DNA of 64,000 nt from Diospyros lotus. Lineage: Eukaryota; Streptophyta; Magnoliopsida; Ericales; Ebenaceae. The stretch covers positions 4,326,622 through 4,390,621 of the forward strand of contig NC_068342.1 in assembly GCF_014633365.1 (NCBI RefSeq), given 5' to 3'. Below, in pieces: positions 10,438 to 63,796 of the stretch (positions within the stretch are counted from its first letter, which is position 1; every line of letters starts with the position of its first letter). The translations under genes were made by a program, and so were the position numbers. Under the pieces are notes generated by a model. It searched no databases. It was not told where the DNA came from and worked only from the letters and a program-made list of their open reading frames with translations.

Positions 10438-11287
10438 GAAAAAAAATTCGCTGCGTATGATCAGATCTAATCTAATAGTCACTACTTGCGTCATGTCCAT
10501 CTCATGCCCATAGGACTCTTAACCCCAATAAGGCCTAGTTACCAACTCACACTGTCCATGCCTTTGGGCTAGCTCTGAGGTCTTCTTGCTAAAGTCCACA
10601 TGCCAGCTTGCTCGTGCAACCACATTGCCCAGTTCAGCCTAGCAACGTGCCCAGTGCTGCACCTGACTTGACTTTGTCTGTCTGCCAGTGGAGCCATCCA
10701 TGGCCCCAGTGAGCCCTACTGTGCTGCCTGACTTGCCTCCGTGTGCCCATGTGACCTTAGTAGTTTTTCAACTCCTCCTTGCTGTGCTCCTCAGCATCCC
10801 AGCCTCTGGGCTTGGCCTTGGTCCAACTTGCTCATTCCAAGGCTTTGTCTTCCTCAGCAGCTTGGTTCGCCCCTGCTTGGTCATGCCTAACACACAGGCC
10901 TCCTCCCATGTTGGCTTGATCACTAGCTCCTTAGCCTTGTCAAACACTAGCCTTGTCAAACACATGAGACATCACGCAAATTTGATCCTTATGTGAACCA
11001 TTATGGGATGGATTTGTTTGGTTTATTCAGTTCTTGGCATGCCTGGGCCCAGTTGGATCCTTCTTTGAAATTTGTTGGATTGTTTCTTAAGAATTTTCAT
11101 TTGGAAAGTTTGCAGAAGAGCAGATAGCACATACTGAAACACATTATAAAATTTTGATTTTGTTGATAAGCAAAATAGTCTTTGTTGTTCAGTGTTAAGA
11201 TTCTTTAATCTATTCATCAATTGATCATCTCCATTCTTTACTTGAAACATCTGGTCTTAGCTTCATTTTTGTAATTTTCTTCATCAG
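10438..11287. other. Intron sequence before the first XRN4 exon in view
   Basis: No gene or clear element is seen. From about 10490 to 11000 the composition is C-rich with many CTTG and CCTC blocks, like bases 1-187. It may be part of an old repeat that both younger elements entered. The 3' splice site TTCTTCATCAG ends the intron at 11287. Confidence 0.4.
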
Positions 11288-51614
<40,327 letters not shown>

Positions 51615-52270
51615 TTCTCCCATCGGCAGCGCCAAGAGTGATATTGTATAGTCCGTGGCACTGGCAGGTCCCTCCCTAAACCTCAGGTATCCTGCTCATG
51701 CTAAGCCTAATTCAGGAAATTGATGTCTGACTCGCGGGCATTAATATGAATTAATTAAGATATTTCATGTTCTCGTGGTGTTGTGTGCAGGAACATCGAT
51801 CTGGTGGAAGGAAGATTAAGATTAAATCTGCACTCTGCACAAATGGGAATGGGACACGGCGGGTAGGGCTCTTCCATACAAATATATAAATCAATCAATC
51901 AATCAGGTGGAAAAGGAGAAAAGAAAATCGCAGGTGAAGCGTGAAGGTGTACAGCTAGTCAGCTTACAGCATGTCCTAACCTTCCTCTCCTTCCCATGTT
52001 TCTGTTCTCTGTTAGAAGACACGTGATGTAGGATGTAGCTTCAGCTTTAGATTTGTTGTACTGAATATATGTCCTGTTCCACTTTTTTTATTTTTCTTAG
52101 AATGTTTGTTTACAGTTCTGTGTCGGGAATAATACTATTATGCTGACATTTGTTTGTGTAATTAACGAGCTGTAGCTTTTGTCATTTTCGGCAACACTTC
52201 CAGCGAACTTTCAGCTTGATGCTTTTTTATGCTCTGCTTGTATACAACCAGTAACAGAAATATTCATTAT
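51615..52270 (+). other. Inferred XRN4 3' untranslated region
   Basis: The TGA at 51612-51614 is followed by T-rich sequence with several TGTA words (52045-52140), typical of plant 3' ends. No AATAAA is obvious, and the cleavage site cannot be fixed from sequence. A (TCAA)n patch lies at 51890-51905. Confidence 0.45.
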
Positions 52271-52641
52271 AATAATGGTCATATCATGTGATTTATTTAG
52301 TTTTTTATATGATATAACATTTTAAAATGTTATTTAGTTGGGAGGGTCATTAATAATAACAATTTAGTTGCAATGAGGTATTGGTGATAGTGGCTTGAAT
52401 AATAATTTTAAGGGTAATGCTATTTACTTTACTGTGCAAAACCCACTAATTTCAATCCCCATAAACTCGTCTTTTTCGCCAATCAAAAAAAAAAAAGAAG
52501 TAAATAAACTCATCCAATGTCACGAACTAGAACTAGAACTAGAACTAAAAAGGCATTATTATTTAGATGAAATCTTTCATCGGAAGACTTATTTCTATAC
52601 CCATTTCATCTAAATACAATGCTATTATTAATTCCTCAAAA

Positions 52642-53244
52642 TCATTGAAGGAAGTAGCCAGACAAGAAAAACAAAAACCCCAAGAACAATCCCCCATAGA
52701 TGAGCACCGCCTTCTGGCCGGAGGTCAGAGCATTCCCCCCAAGCCCGAACTGCTGGTTCTGCGCAAACCCAGCAATCTCCACGCTCTTGCTCTCGAAGAA
52801 GCTCTTCGCCGCCCCGCACGTCGGGCATCTCCAGTCCTCCGGCAGCCTCTCGAACGGCAGTCCCGCCGGAATCGGGTACGACGGGTCCCCAGCCGCCTCG
52901 TCGTACCGGTACCCGCATGACCTGCACTCGTATATGCCGGTGTTCAGGACGGCGAACTTCTCTTCCAGCCGCCGCTTGTCCAAGTTTGGGGCGGCGTCCG
53001 GCAGCGGAGATTCTGGGGAGGTGGGTGGCTCTGGATCTTGTTGGTCTGAGGTGGGTTGTCCTTCTTTGGAGACATCGATGGAGTTGGGGGCGAATTTGTG
53101 GAGGAGTTTGGGGAGCGGGGAAAGGGAGAGGGTTTTGTTGAGTGGGAAAGAGAGATGGGGTTTGGGTTTGGGAGGAGAGGGCTGGGTGAGAGTGGCGGAG
53201 AGGTGGAAACTGAAGGTGGTTCTGGTTGTTGCAGAAGCCATCAT
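52642..53244 (-). CDS. RBD1: Rubredoxin-family thylakoid protein (RBD1 type)
   Basis: This single exon of 200 codons begins at ATG 53244; the codon before it is TTG. Residues 1-50 are rich in Ser, Thr, Pro and Lys with few acids, a chloroplast transit peptide. A Pro/Glu linker follows. The rubredoxin domain (about 104-150) has both iron-binding pairs, CRSCGY (Cys107, Cys110) and CPTCGA (Cys140, Cys143), with DPSYPIPAGLPFERLPEDW between them. A C-terminal hydrophobic helix (about 178-198) anchors it in the membrane. RBD1 of plants and algae is needed for photosystem II assembly. It converges on XRN4 from the other strand. It could instead be a close paralogue, such as the At5g51010 type. Confidence 0.9.
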   Translation of the reverse strand: MMASATTRTTFSFHLSATLTQPSPPKPKPHLSFPLNKTLSLSPLPKLLHKFAPNSIDVSKEGQPTSDQQDPEPPTSPESPLPDAAPNLDKRRLEEKFAVLNTGIYECRSCGYRYDEAAGDPSYPIPAGLPFERLPEDWRCPTCGAAKSFFESKSVEIAGFAQNQQFGLGGNALTSGQKAVLIYGGLFLGFLFFLSGYFLQ

Positions 53245-53374
53245 CAATCAAATCCACTGACTGCTTTCGATTTCCTCTCTGAATATGAATGGGGATGAAT
53301 GATATTGGGAAGGAAAGGAGAAATCAGGAGGAATCCATGGAAGAAGAGATTGGTAATGGAGCATATGCTGTTTC

Positions 53375-53396
53375 AGAGAGAGAGAGAGAGAGAGAG
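53375..53396 (-). promoter_or_regulatory. CT-rich initiator-like repeat upstream of RBD1
   Basis: A (GA)n run of 22 bases on the + strand is a (TC)n run in the direction of RBD1, about 130 bases before its ATG. Pyrimidine patches at this place are common in plant core promoters and 5' leaders. AT-repeat sequence near 53490-53510 lies further upstream. Confidence 0.5.
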
Positions 53397-55869
53397 TGTG
53401 TATGTGGATAAGGTGGGGAACTAACTGGAACGGGCCTTTGGTCACTGATCCACTGTGGGTTTTTCTATGGATACTTTTGTCTTATAATTATATATATATA
53501 TATATATTATACTATATATTGACTTTTATCACCCTGTCTTTTTTTTTCTTGTAAAAGAACAAGGGAAAATAAAGAAAACAAGACAAGAAATTTGATGCTA
53601 ATTGTGTAATAGTGTGTTAATGGAGGGGGGGGGGGGGTGTAAAAGATTCAAATTCCCATTTTTCACTTCTCAATAATTTTGGGATTTAAGGTTGAGTTTT
53701 GTGTTAATTATTTTGGGTAATTTTACTTTTTAAAAGTTTATGGGATAAAGAGTGATACAGTTGATAATATTGTGTTAAATTACATCTTTTTTTGATATCG
53801 GTGTTTTGGATTAAAAGATAACAAAGTATTTATTTGTTTATTATACCTTTTTTCAAAAAAAAAAAAAAAGAAATTGTGAACTATGTTGGCTATCTAATAT
53901 TGTCAAATCAAGCTAACAAAGTTAAAAATTAATTATAAATCTATTTAGTCTAAGTAGATAAAAAAAAATATTGACCCTATAAGTCAAGTGAACTCAAATA
54001 AAGTTACATGATTGAACTATTTTTCTCTTATTTTAGTTATAAAATATTAATTGAGACTTTTGTTTTGGTTTGACATAATTGCAAAAGGGCCTCTCGTGTT
54101 TTGAAAATAGTAAAAGGTTTTATTTTGTTAGTCAAATGTTATATAAGTGATGAAATGAAAATTATACTCTCATAATAAAAAATAATTTTTATATTAGCAA
54201 ATAAATAAAAGATAAAAAGGAAGTTAGTAATGATCAATGGCTAGTCGCCAACCATTGTTGGTAATGGCTTTTAGCATTTGTGTTTGTCAAAACCTATGTG
54301 TGTTTTGACTTTAATAGAATTCAATTGATTTTGGTTCCATCCAACTCATAACAAAGAGATAGAACAATAAGAAATAAACTAATAAAAAGAAGAAAATTAA
54401 TGATGATTTATAACCTCGATGTAGAAATAATTTCTAGTAATTTAAATTATCTAAAATAAATAAATTGAAAAGAAAAATAAAGGAATATCAAAGAGGTAAA
54501 CCTTTATTGACAAATTTTATGGACAAAAGTTTCAACATTTGGATTTGATGAGAGCCAAATACATTTAGGTTTCATCAATCCAAAACAAAAGGTGACATAG
54601 ATAATGGAAAAGAAAGAAGAATAATAAGAATAAACAAATAAAGAGTTAAAACCCCAATTGTAAAACTTTCAAATTTGAAACATAAATGATCTAAAATGCA
54701 CAAATTCAAATGGATAAATAAAACAATATAATGGGCAAAATAAGGGTAAAACCCTTATTAGCCAACATCATTAATTAGGGATTTTAGCATATAAGTTTCG
54801 TTAAGAAAAATATTATTAATATATCATGCCTTATACATTAGATTACACAATATAGTTAAAATGTCTAAAATACTATTCACTCAAGATGGTGAGATAAAAC
54901 GATGATATACATGATTAAAATATTATTCACCTAAGACGGTGAGATAGCTAGAGACAATAAAGTATGATAAGATGATAGAAATAATTTTATTATTTATAAT
55001 CCATTATATAATAAAGTATGTTCAGGAGATATCAATAGTATCATCGTTCCATTAAACTTGTAAGAGAGATGGATGGAGAATAAACTTACCATGATGCTGA
55101 ATGAAGGTTGGTGCCAATCAATTGTGATGGGAAATTGGCTACAGGTGACAGTGAAAGGAGAAAGTAATGATAAAAGCAGCAATCACGAGAGAATAAGAGA
55201 TAAAAATTATATATATGGACAATTTAATTATTTTTATAACATTTAAAGGGTCAATAAGTGATAAAGAAAAGCTTGCAACATAGCATTAAGCATTAAAAGG
55301 ACTTGCTGCAATTTTTTAAATATTAAAAATAATTCTTATAATTACTTTAATTAAACCTAAACAACATTGCATAAATTTATTTCTTTAAATTATTATATAC
55401 TTATTTATTTATTTATTTAGCAAAAAAATATTATGGTTTGGTTCCAGTTCACGAGTGTAATTTTGCAATAGTAAGAGTTATTTCTGAAATATTAGAGGAA
55501 TGACTAGCTACTGTCTAATTATATAAAAATAAAAAAATGTAAATAAAAAATATTTTTAAATTTAAATAAAAGGATAAAATTATTTAATAAATTAATTATT
55601 ATTTAGAGGTTGTGAATGGATTTAAAATTTATTAATGTAATTAATTTGATTTTGTAAATAAAAAATATTTTAAATTTTATTATTATTAGTGTAGGAAATG
55701 CAAGCCCTAATTTTCAGTCTCAACGGCAATTCAATTTCAATTTCAATTTCAACCCCTTTCACCTGACAACGCTGCGAGGATATATATATAATTCCTCGGA
55801 TATACGCGTCAACGCAGGAGCCTCGACTTCCTGAAACTGAAAAGATTCGGAGATTTGTGGAGCAGAGGA
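53397..55869. other. AT-rich intergenic region between RBD1 and PES1
   Basis: No gene is recognised. It holds a 13-G run (53625-53637) and many A/T runs. Two related blocks near 54856-54900 and 54914-54945 share ATTCAC, then CAAGATGGTGAGAT or CTAAGACGGTGAGAT. Bases 55730-55752 have a (TTTCAA)n patch. The region should contain the upstream promoters of both divergent genes. Confidence 0.5.
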
Positions 55870-56350
55870 CGCCCAAATGGTCCATCTTTTGGAATCGGAT
55901 CTCCAAAGCCACTCGTTCCCGCAGGTAAAATCCAAAATCCGCTATCAGACAAATGAAGCCGTTTCCTTTTCCTCCACATTATACCACTCTTTGGTTTGCT
56001 TCCCCCCGGCCCAATTTTTTCACATCCATGGGTTCTTTTCGAACTTCCCTATCACATGAAATTTGCCATCTGGAATCCTACACGAAATCAACGAGTACAT
56101 GCGCTGAGGACCCATGTTCTGATGCATTTCAGGGTTTCTTTCAGCTTTCGTTTTCGCATCCAGATTTTGTTTTTCTCTTATATTTGTTGGACCGCATTGC
56201 TTTCTCGTAGGCTGTTTCGGGGGCTCTCTTATTGGGGCTAGTTCTTAGTGTGTTTATAGGACATTCCCAATTGGCCATTGCGTTAAGCTTAGGGTTCATT
56301 GATATCTCATTCTGAAGTTCTGAATCTTCTAAAGCAGTCCCAAGTGTTTC
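55870..56350 (+). promoter_or_regulatory. Inferred PES1 5' leader
   Basis: The block before the start codon is less AT-rich than the spacer. CCCGCAG followed by GTAAAATCC near 55918-55930 would serve as a splice donor, so a leader intron is possible. A short frame from ATG 55877 (MVHLLESDLQ) could be an upstream ORF. There is no proof of transcription. Confidence 0.35.
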
Positions 56351-59300
56351 ATGATGTCAATTGTGAAAACTTTCTCGGCATTACCATATTTTGCTTTAAA
56401 TTCAGAGCATAAGTATCGGTTTCGAGTTCGAGTTGAGAGTTTAGGCAGTCAGGAGTCGGCGCTGTTGCATACTGATTCAGCTACAGTTAATGAAGTTTCA
56501 TCTCCTGTAAAGAAAGAGAGGATTGGGCAATTGATTGAAGTGGGGAATGGCACCTTGAGGACGGCAACTGGTGAGAACAAGAAGCGGGAAGCTAATGCTT
56601 CAGAAAAGTTGGGGGTATTGTGGGATGATGGCTATGGGAGTAAAAGTGTCAAGGATTACCTTGATAATGCCAAAGATATAATTAGGCCTGATGGGGGGCC
56701 TCCTCGATGGTTCTGCCCTGTGGAGTGTGGGCAGCCTCTGAAAGATTCGCCCGTTCTTCTGTTTCTGCCTGGTAATCAGTGTGTTAAACTGGCTGCAAAA
56801 TCCAATTATAATCTTAGGAATCCGATGCCATTCTATTTCTATGAATTGATATGTTCGGAGTGAAAAAACAAGCCACATATAATAAATTAAAATCTGTGGA
56901 TAGTAGAGTTCTGGGTTCATAAAAGGTAAAAAATTGGCCATCATGTTTTGAGGAATATTTTCGTGTATAATTGGGATGAAGAAATAATAGAAGCCAGTGG
57001 TTAGCTTCTAGTTATGGTTCTTGTTTTTTAAGAACTGAAATTGTTCCATCATCTTCGATTGTATTTTTTTTTTTTTTTTTATTTGGGAAGAAATTTTATC
57101 CATACTATTTTTCTTTTCGGGTTAGAGTGACAAAATTTTGACAGTTTATGGTATTTGTGATCTATGCAGGAATGGACGGTATTGGCCTGGGCCTCATTTT
57201 GCACCACAGAGCACTTGGGAAGTAAGTCTCTAAATTTTTATGTTTACACAGTACAGAAAATATCTATATTGTTGTGTGTTTTTCAATGCTTTTTATTTTC
57301 TTTTGCTGTGATGATGAGATGGAGTGCTTTTGTTAATGAATCACTATTTGGTTAAATTTTTTAATATGAAATATTTTTCATTCAGTTGGTTTGATATTTG
57401 TGGAAATAACCTCGACACAGTGAACTGATTCCTTTTTCTTCTTTTTTTATTCCTGTTTAACCTTTGAGGTTAAAATAAGACTTGGATTTTTGTTATGCAA
57501 TGCTTATGATATTGATAGTTCTCATACTTTGGTTGAATCAACACTCACTAAACTTGTTTTATTGATTTGTAGATTTTTTTTTGGGGGGGGGGTATAAGTT
57601 GGCAGGGTTTCGAGTATTTGCTCTTTTGTTGATTTCATAAGTACTCTCATATTCTGACATCGGTCTTTGCTCCCCCATGTCTAGATTGCAGGTATACAAG
57701 CATATGTCTGTCCTTCTTGTTGGTGTGAATGAAATTTCTGCTATTCTTTGAACACAAGAAATGTAAAATCTGCAACTTGTGCGTTTGCCCTCCAATCTCC
57801 TGCGCAACCATTAAATGCATATCATGCAAATAAACAGTGGTTTTTAATTGCTTTACTATGCTTGTCTTACAATACCGTACATGAAAAAATTGAAAATAGA
57901 ACTGTTCATAACATGTAGAAACCAAAGGATGCTAATGGAACCAATGTACAGTTATCAAATAAAATGAATTCTTCAATTTGATTATCATCACCGCAAGTCT
58001 TAATCCCACTAGGTGGGACTAGTTACATCAATTCCAGCTTTTAAATCATTCCTAGCTATGACTATATCTTTTGCAAAGCCATTATGTTTCATGCCATGTT
58101 TAAGCATTTCCTACCAGGGTTCCTTTTGATATTTCTATACCTCTTTAGCTACAACTTTCTTCCATTCCATCCACTCACTTCATAGGTTTGTCTATTGTTC
58201 TTCCTCTCACTTGTCCAAACCATCTTAATTATGTTTTTGTATATCTCATCTTTAATAGACACCACTTTCAACTTTATTACAAATAATCCCCCCTTTTTTT
58301 GTCTTTTTTTATGGCTGCACATACATGTTAGCATCTTCATCTCAGTAGCACTTATATTTTTGCATGTTGGTACTTAACTACCCAACATTCTGAGCCATAC
58401 AAAAAAGTGGTCTTACCATTCAATGAAACTTACTTTTTAGCTTTAAAGGGCACATAAACTGATGGTCACACTTGTCCACTCTGACTATCCGGCTTTTATT
58501 CTAAGAGTAGCACCCTCAATAATCTCCCTTTCATTTTGAACAATTGATGCAAGATATCTAACTTGTTAGTTTCCTCAATTGAATCCGTCAATTTGGTAAT
58601 GAGATTATACACTGCTGTCTAAGTCCTTGTTAAAGTACTTGTCTTAAAGTTTTGATTATACTACTGTGCTATTTCAATTGCTTATTCTTGTCAGTTCCAT
58701 AATTTTGGGATCATAACTATTTGAAGCTTGGAGTTTCATTTTGGGATTATGTTGACTGATAAGTACTCTGATACTTAAAATTTATAAGAAGTTAAATAGG
58801 TTCAGCTGTGCAAATACTGACGGGTGAAGTGAATTTAGTTTAAATGTTTCTTGTGTATTCTATCTATCTATCTATATGTATATATGTATTTTTGTTTTCA
58901 CAAATGGTACTGAAATATGCGGATATTGTATAAGAAAACCTCTTCTGCAGGGACATGCTCACATATAGCTTACCCTCTTTAAATCCCATTACAGCAAGAA
59001 CCTTTTGCATCAGGTTACCCTTTATGCGTTCACTTTGTCAAATAGTCAGTGTGTATGTTTGAGCATATAAATGTCTAATGCATGATGCTTGTAAAGTATA
59101 TATTAGCCTGGCCATAATTTGTGCTTTCGTCTTTTTGGGATTGTTGTGCTTGAATCTGGTTATGTGCTGGTCAAAGAAATTCTCTGTTACACAGTTACAC
59201 TGTTTGGGTTTGAGTGACGCTGCCATGCTATAAATGCTTGTACTTCCAGGGTTTTTTGATTATGTGTAAGTGCAATTCTTATGTAGATTTGATTTGAATG

Positions 59301-62300
59301 CAGAGCTTTTGAAGTTTGGTGCCTGCATATTCCTGTGTATGATCGAACACCATTCCAAGGTCTTAATTCTTCTCTCATTTGTAAATATCTTTTCAAATGT
59401 TTCCTTGTGATGTTTGTGACAGACCATTATTGGTGCTGAAATTTTGTGTATTTGTGTAGTATTTTCTCTGAACTATAGATGATTTTTGTTCATCTTTCAT
59501 GCGTAGGTGTAAACCAATCTTCCATTGGTAATTATGTCTCTCTATTTTCTGCCTCATTCTATTACGATCAGTTTGATGCTTACTAGCTATGCACTCGTAG
59601 ATTCTTAATTCTTTATTTCAGTTATCCATAAAATTCATCAACAATAGCTGTAATGGTTTTTGTCATGTTCTAAGTGGACTATAATATAATTGAAGTAATG
59701 GATTGACTATTGGGTATTGGATGAAGAAAAAATTAGACTACAGTCTTACCATTTAAATCACCTAATATGTCCATAATTTCTAAGAATTGGTAATGGATTG
59801 TTGATGTTTGCAGGCAGTTTGGATTTCTCAATGGGTACATATTTGTAGTTGATAGTTCTTACCATTTTCTTATGTCTTTCTTGATTATGTTTTCATGCTT
59901 AATGGGTAGGACTTCTTTTAGTATCTATCATCATGAGTTTGTATAGTGTGTTTTTGTCTTGTATGTCCGCATTGACTCTTTTTTTTTTCCCTGTAAGTTT
60001 CTTTCTGTTAATTAAATGTTCTTCCTTAGGGGGTAACTTTTGGGTAATTAATTTTATTGCATGTAGACTTGGTGAAATTTGTTGAAGAAACTGTGAAGCT
60101 CGAGCATGTTACATCTCCTCATAAGCCAATTTATTTGGTGGGAGATTCCTTTGGGGGATGCCTAGCACTTTCTGTTGCTGCTCGTAATCCAAGCATTGAC
60201 CTAGTAGTAATATTAGCCAATCCAGGTCAGTTTTCAGATGAAAAATGTATACATATTCTTCATACTTTATAGGCATCTATGATTGACCTGCTGATGGCCC
60301 ATATTTACCTCTATTAACTAATGCTCTCAACACAATGTTTCAGCAACTTCATTTGGCAGGACACAGCTGCAACCCTTGTTCCCTCTCCTGGAGTCTTTAC
60401 CCAATGAGCTTCATATCACAGTCCCCTACCTTCTTAGCTTTGTTATGGGTACATAATCTGTTTATTTCAAATCCTGTAGTGTTTTTTGAGTCTTTACGTG
60501 ACTTGAACAATATCTAAGTGTCTCTAAATATTATAATGTTCATTTGGTTGTGCCGTTGTTGGTAAATGCTACCATTGCATTTTTCATTTTATTTTTATCT
60601 CAGGAATAGCTTACATATGTTGCATCAGGTGATCCAATGAAAATGGCAATGGTGGATGTTGAAAGGACACTTCCTCCTGCTGTAGTCCTTGAACAATTAT
60701 CCAGCACCCTTACTGCTTTGCTTCCTCGTCTTTCTGTAAGAATCACTGGTACTTTATTAGATATTTCCTTCAATGCTGATCCTTTATGGTATGAACGTTT
60801 TCTTTTTCTGACATAAGGTCTTCCATTTTCTAATTTACTGATGCTTTTTTAGTTATATGTATGCTTACCCTAGTTCCCTTCACTGAAATAAGTATGGTAA
60901 CAAACACCTTTGTATTATCAGATGCTAGTTTGTCTACTGATCAATTCATTATCAAGTGGCAAAGACCTTGCTATTTTGAAAAAAATTCACTGGGAGCAAT
61001 AGCTGTTTATAGCTTGTTAATCGGGGAAAATATCCTACAACTATTTTGGGAAGGTCCCTGTAGATATTTGTTTGATAAATAAAGGTCCCCATCATTATAA
61101 TACCTATAGTACGAATGCTCTTACTGCTGGTGTAATTTAGCTGTCTGACGCAAGAACCTAAACCTGGAGAATCATGTTGGGATGTTGTCATATTAAGCTA
61201 CCCTTTTTAAAGCTGTACCGTCCTTAGGTTGTTTTGTTCTCAGTTCTTTTCTTTTTTTTCCCTCTCCCCCTAAGACTTCCATTGAAACAGAGGAATCAAG
61301 TGAATACAAGGGAAGCTATAGAATACAGTGAAAAATTTACAAGAATGCAGAGGAAACTTTAGAAATAAAGATAGCTGAATAAGAATTGGGATCTCATCAT
61401 ATGCCCTGTTTTTTTCCCAATCCCTCAACTTCCAAGTGATATTTATCCTATTATCCCAAGGCTCACACTTGCTGCCATTCTCTCTTTAAATTTTCTTCAT
61501 CTTTTTGTCAGGTGTTGGCTGATATTATTCCGAAGGATACTCTTCTTTGGAAGTTGAAGCTGCTTAAATCAGCTTCTTCTTATGCCAATTCTCGTCTCCA
61601 TGCCATTACAGCTGAAGTACTTGTTCTTGCTAGGTTACTTCTTTCTCTAGCCTTTCTATGGGTCTTTATTATGTTCATTATGCATGAATGATCTATTTTG
61701 CTTCTCTTTGGTTGTATTCTGTTTTCTTATGATAAAATGGAAAACTTTTTGAGCATCAGATTATATGCAGTACCAATGCTCCTCTATTGCTACTTAGCAT
61801 AAGCAGCATGAAAGAAAGAAAGTTTTTCTATCGTGGGGTAAGGCTGCTCGTAGTGGTGGGAGCCTCATGCATGGGCTTCCATTCTCTTTATTTTCTTACT
61901 GTGGTTTACAGGATATGTCTGGTTTTCAACCTCCCTACACTATCTCATTCACACACACATGCATATATTGGCTTCCCAAAATATTAGAATAATAATCCCC
62001 ATATTGAGGAACTTTCAATCTCGTTTTGCATGGTGTGGACATTATGGGAGTGGAAGTTATGGTTAAGGTAATGTGGCAACTATTATCATTACTGGGGTGA
62101 ATGTGTGGTTATGTCATGGTTGCCTTTGAAATGTTGCAAACCAATTATCTATATTGCTGGTCACACCATGTGCATGGTCTGCCTATGCCAAAGCTGCTTT
62201 ATGTTAATGGAATTTAACCAATGAGGCTTTGAGCACCTTATACACTCATATAAGTGATTATTGGCCAAAAACCTAAGGAAGATATAAGTGTAGCCAAAAC

Positions 62301-63796
62301 AATTAGAATAAATTACACATGCGCTTTATCATGTGAATATATCTGCACAAAATACGCAGTCCCAAGGACTTTAATTACTTCTTTAGGTGAGATTAAACTA
62401 TTTTTGAAAGCTGAAGGGTTCTAATTTAAGGTTGTTATGTTTTTTATCAATTCTATTGTCATAACCCTAGGGTTTCAGCAGAAAATTATGGCCAATTTTA
62501 GGAAGAATTAGGGCAGAATTTGAGAAAGAGGGGGGGAAACAGAAAGAGGCGGAAGAAACATGGAAATCGAGAGAGAGAATCAGAAGGGAGAAAGAGAGGA
62601 AGAGAAGCTGAAAAAGGGGGGTGGGGGGGAGAAGAGACAGGTCCGAGAAGGAGAGAGAGTTTGGAGAGAGAAAAAACAGATGTTTCAATTGATATTTTCT
62701 GGATATCCAACTACAACGGCCCCAGTAGCTTTATATAGCTACTTCAACAGCTTAACATAAAATACAACAGCTTAACAGAAGTAAAATAACTACCCTAACA
62801 ACTCAACAGAATTAACTACTCCTCTTGAGGAATAATCTGCTACACTCAACCCTACTGTACTCTCTTATACATCCTAGGGTCCTGACATCTGTATGTCCTT
62901 ATTTTGTATCACAACATCATTGATCATTTGTATTCTCATTGTTATGCATTAAATGTTGTATCAAGCACAAATATGTTTAACTTGTGGTATTCTTTATTCT
63001 TCAAATGTGAAGGATGTGTTGTTTTATTTTTATCTTCACATTACCCAATACTCTTCTTTTCTGGGAACTTAGTAAGGGTCCTTTTGGTATGTTTTTCCAC
63101 TTCCAAGACATAAATTATTCTCGTTATGGCTTGTGGATGCTTATACTTCAATGGAGTCAAACATTCTCTGCTAATTGGCTGCAGTAATTGTAGCATTCTC
63201 TCTATAAAAGTTCCTAGATTACTGCCTCCATATTGTTTCTGAAATTTGATTGCAAGATGGTCTATAACAAATTGGAAGTGCAATTTTCATTTCCTCAACT
63301 TCATATGCATTGCACAGTCAATATATACATACATATTATCCATGGATGAGGTCAATTGAGACAATGTTGTTTGCATGACAAATGACTCCATAGGTAATTT
63401 GATATTGTATTTAGGACTTTGAGTTCAAATTATTGACATACTTATCTTGCAAATTCTTTGGCATTTTAAATCCCTAATGCGGTCATCTATTTTGAAATTA
63501 TGACTTTTGCCTTCTCAACTGCCTATTATATGAGGGACTTATATTACTTACATATTTGAATGTTTTAATGCAATTTTCTTGATTCAAAACCTGTGTTGCT
63601 GATGTCATCTAGTGGAATTAAGGCTTGGTGTGTTGTTGGAACAAAAATGCTTTAATGCAATTTACAATTGGTGGATTTACATTTCAGTGGCAAGGATAAC
63701 TTGCTTCCAAGTGAGGATGAAGCTAAAAGGCTTTTGGGGTCATTGCAGAATTGCAAAATTCGTTGCTTCAAAGACAATGGGCATACTATTCTATTG
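56351..63796 (+). CDS. PES1: Phytyl ester synthase / esterase-lipase family protein, 5' part (PES1 type)
   Basis: Exons: 56351-56771, 57170-57221, 59304-59359, 60067-60225, 60344-60448, 60629-60735, 61512-61633, 63688-63796 (377 codons, all phases fit). The gene continues beyond the window. Residues 1-60 look like a plastid transit peptide. IIRPDGGPPRWFCPVECG and LLFLPGMDGIGLGL open the alpha/beta-hydrolase domain. The nucleophile is Ser204 in GDSFGG; Asp344 (SGKDNLLPS) and His373 (DNGHTILL) would complete the triad. PES1 and PES2 esterify phytol from chlorophyll and also make triacylglycerol in plastoglobules. The C-terminal acyltransferase domain is not in view. The start is ATG 56351, with a second ATG directly after it. 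Confidence 0.92.
57222..59303 (+). other. PES1 intron 2
   Basis: A 2.1-kb intron, GTAAGT to TTTGAATGCAG. It holds a 10-G run (57583-57592) and an RTE relic (57990-58600). A (TCTA)n patch lies at 58859-58876. Confidence 0.8.
57990..58600 (-). mobile_element. RTE LINE relic in PES1 intron 2
   Basis: The left part, GTCTTAATCCCACTAGGTGGG and ACATCAATTCCAGCTTTTAA, matches the RTE 3' end. Further right, TTGTCCAAACCATCTTAATTATG and GCACATACATGTTAGCATCTTCATCTC match the C-terminal region on the - strand. GAACAATTGATGCAAGATATCTAA near 58540 matches the relic at 13160. The element is heavily decayed. Confidence 0.75.
59360..60066 (+). other. PES1 intron 3
   Basis: From GTCTTA to TTGCATGTAG. Nothing recognisable inside. 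Confidence 0.7.
60736..61511 (+). other. PES1 intron 6
   Basis: From GTAAGA to TTTTTGTCAG. Nothing recognisable inside besides T-runs. Confidence 0.7.
61634..63687 (+). other. PES1 intron 7, carrying a solo LTR
   Basis: From GTTACT to CATTTCAG. Apart from the solo LTR at 62457-62887 no element was recognised. Confidence 0.75.
62457..62887 (-). repeat. Solo LTR, same family, copy C
   Basis: This 431-bp insert has ends TGTCATAACCC and GGGTCCTGACA. The flanking 5-mers are TCTAT (62452-62456) and TCTGT (62888-62892), one mismatch. It has a GA-rich left half and, on the - strand, CTATATAAAGC as a TATA box ahead of a CT-rich leader. It shares its plan with copies A (884-1330) and B (3023-3396). 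Confidence 0.82.

Noticed and set aside
188..10495. Target repeat GTCAT for the outer LTR (183-187 and 10491-10495)
   Set aside because: The bases before 10491 (CTACTTGC) do not give a CA end, so the match is probably chance.
10688..10996. Open frame of 102 codons
   Set aside because: C-rich intron sequence with an equally open frame on the other strand; no recognisable motif.
52700..53260. Long open frames on both strands overlapping RBD1
   Set aside because: They arise from the GC-rich RBD1 coding sequence; only the - strand frame with the two Cys pairs shows a protein family.
55877..56059. Short frame from ATG 55877 as the first PES1 exon
   Set aside because: Splicing from it to the exon at 56351 cannot be shown, and the frame from ATG 56351 already gives a plausible transit peptide.
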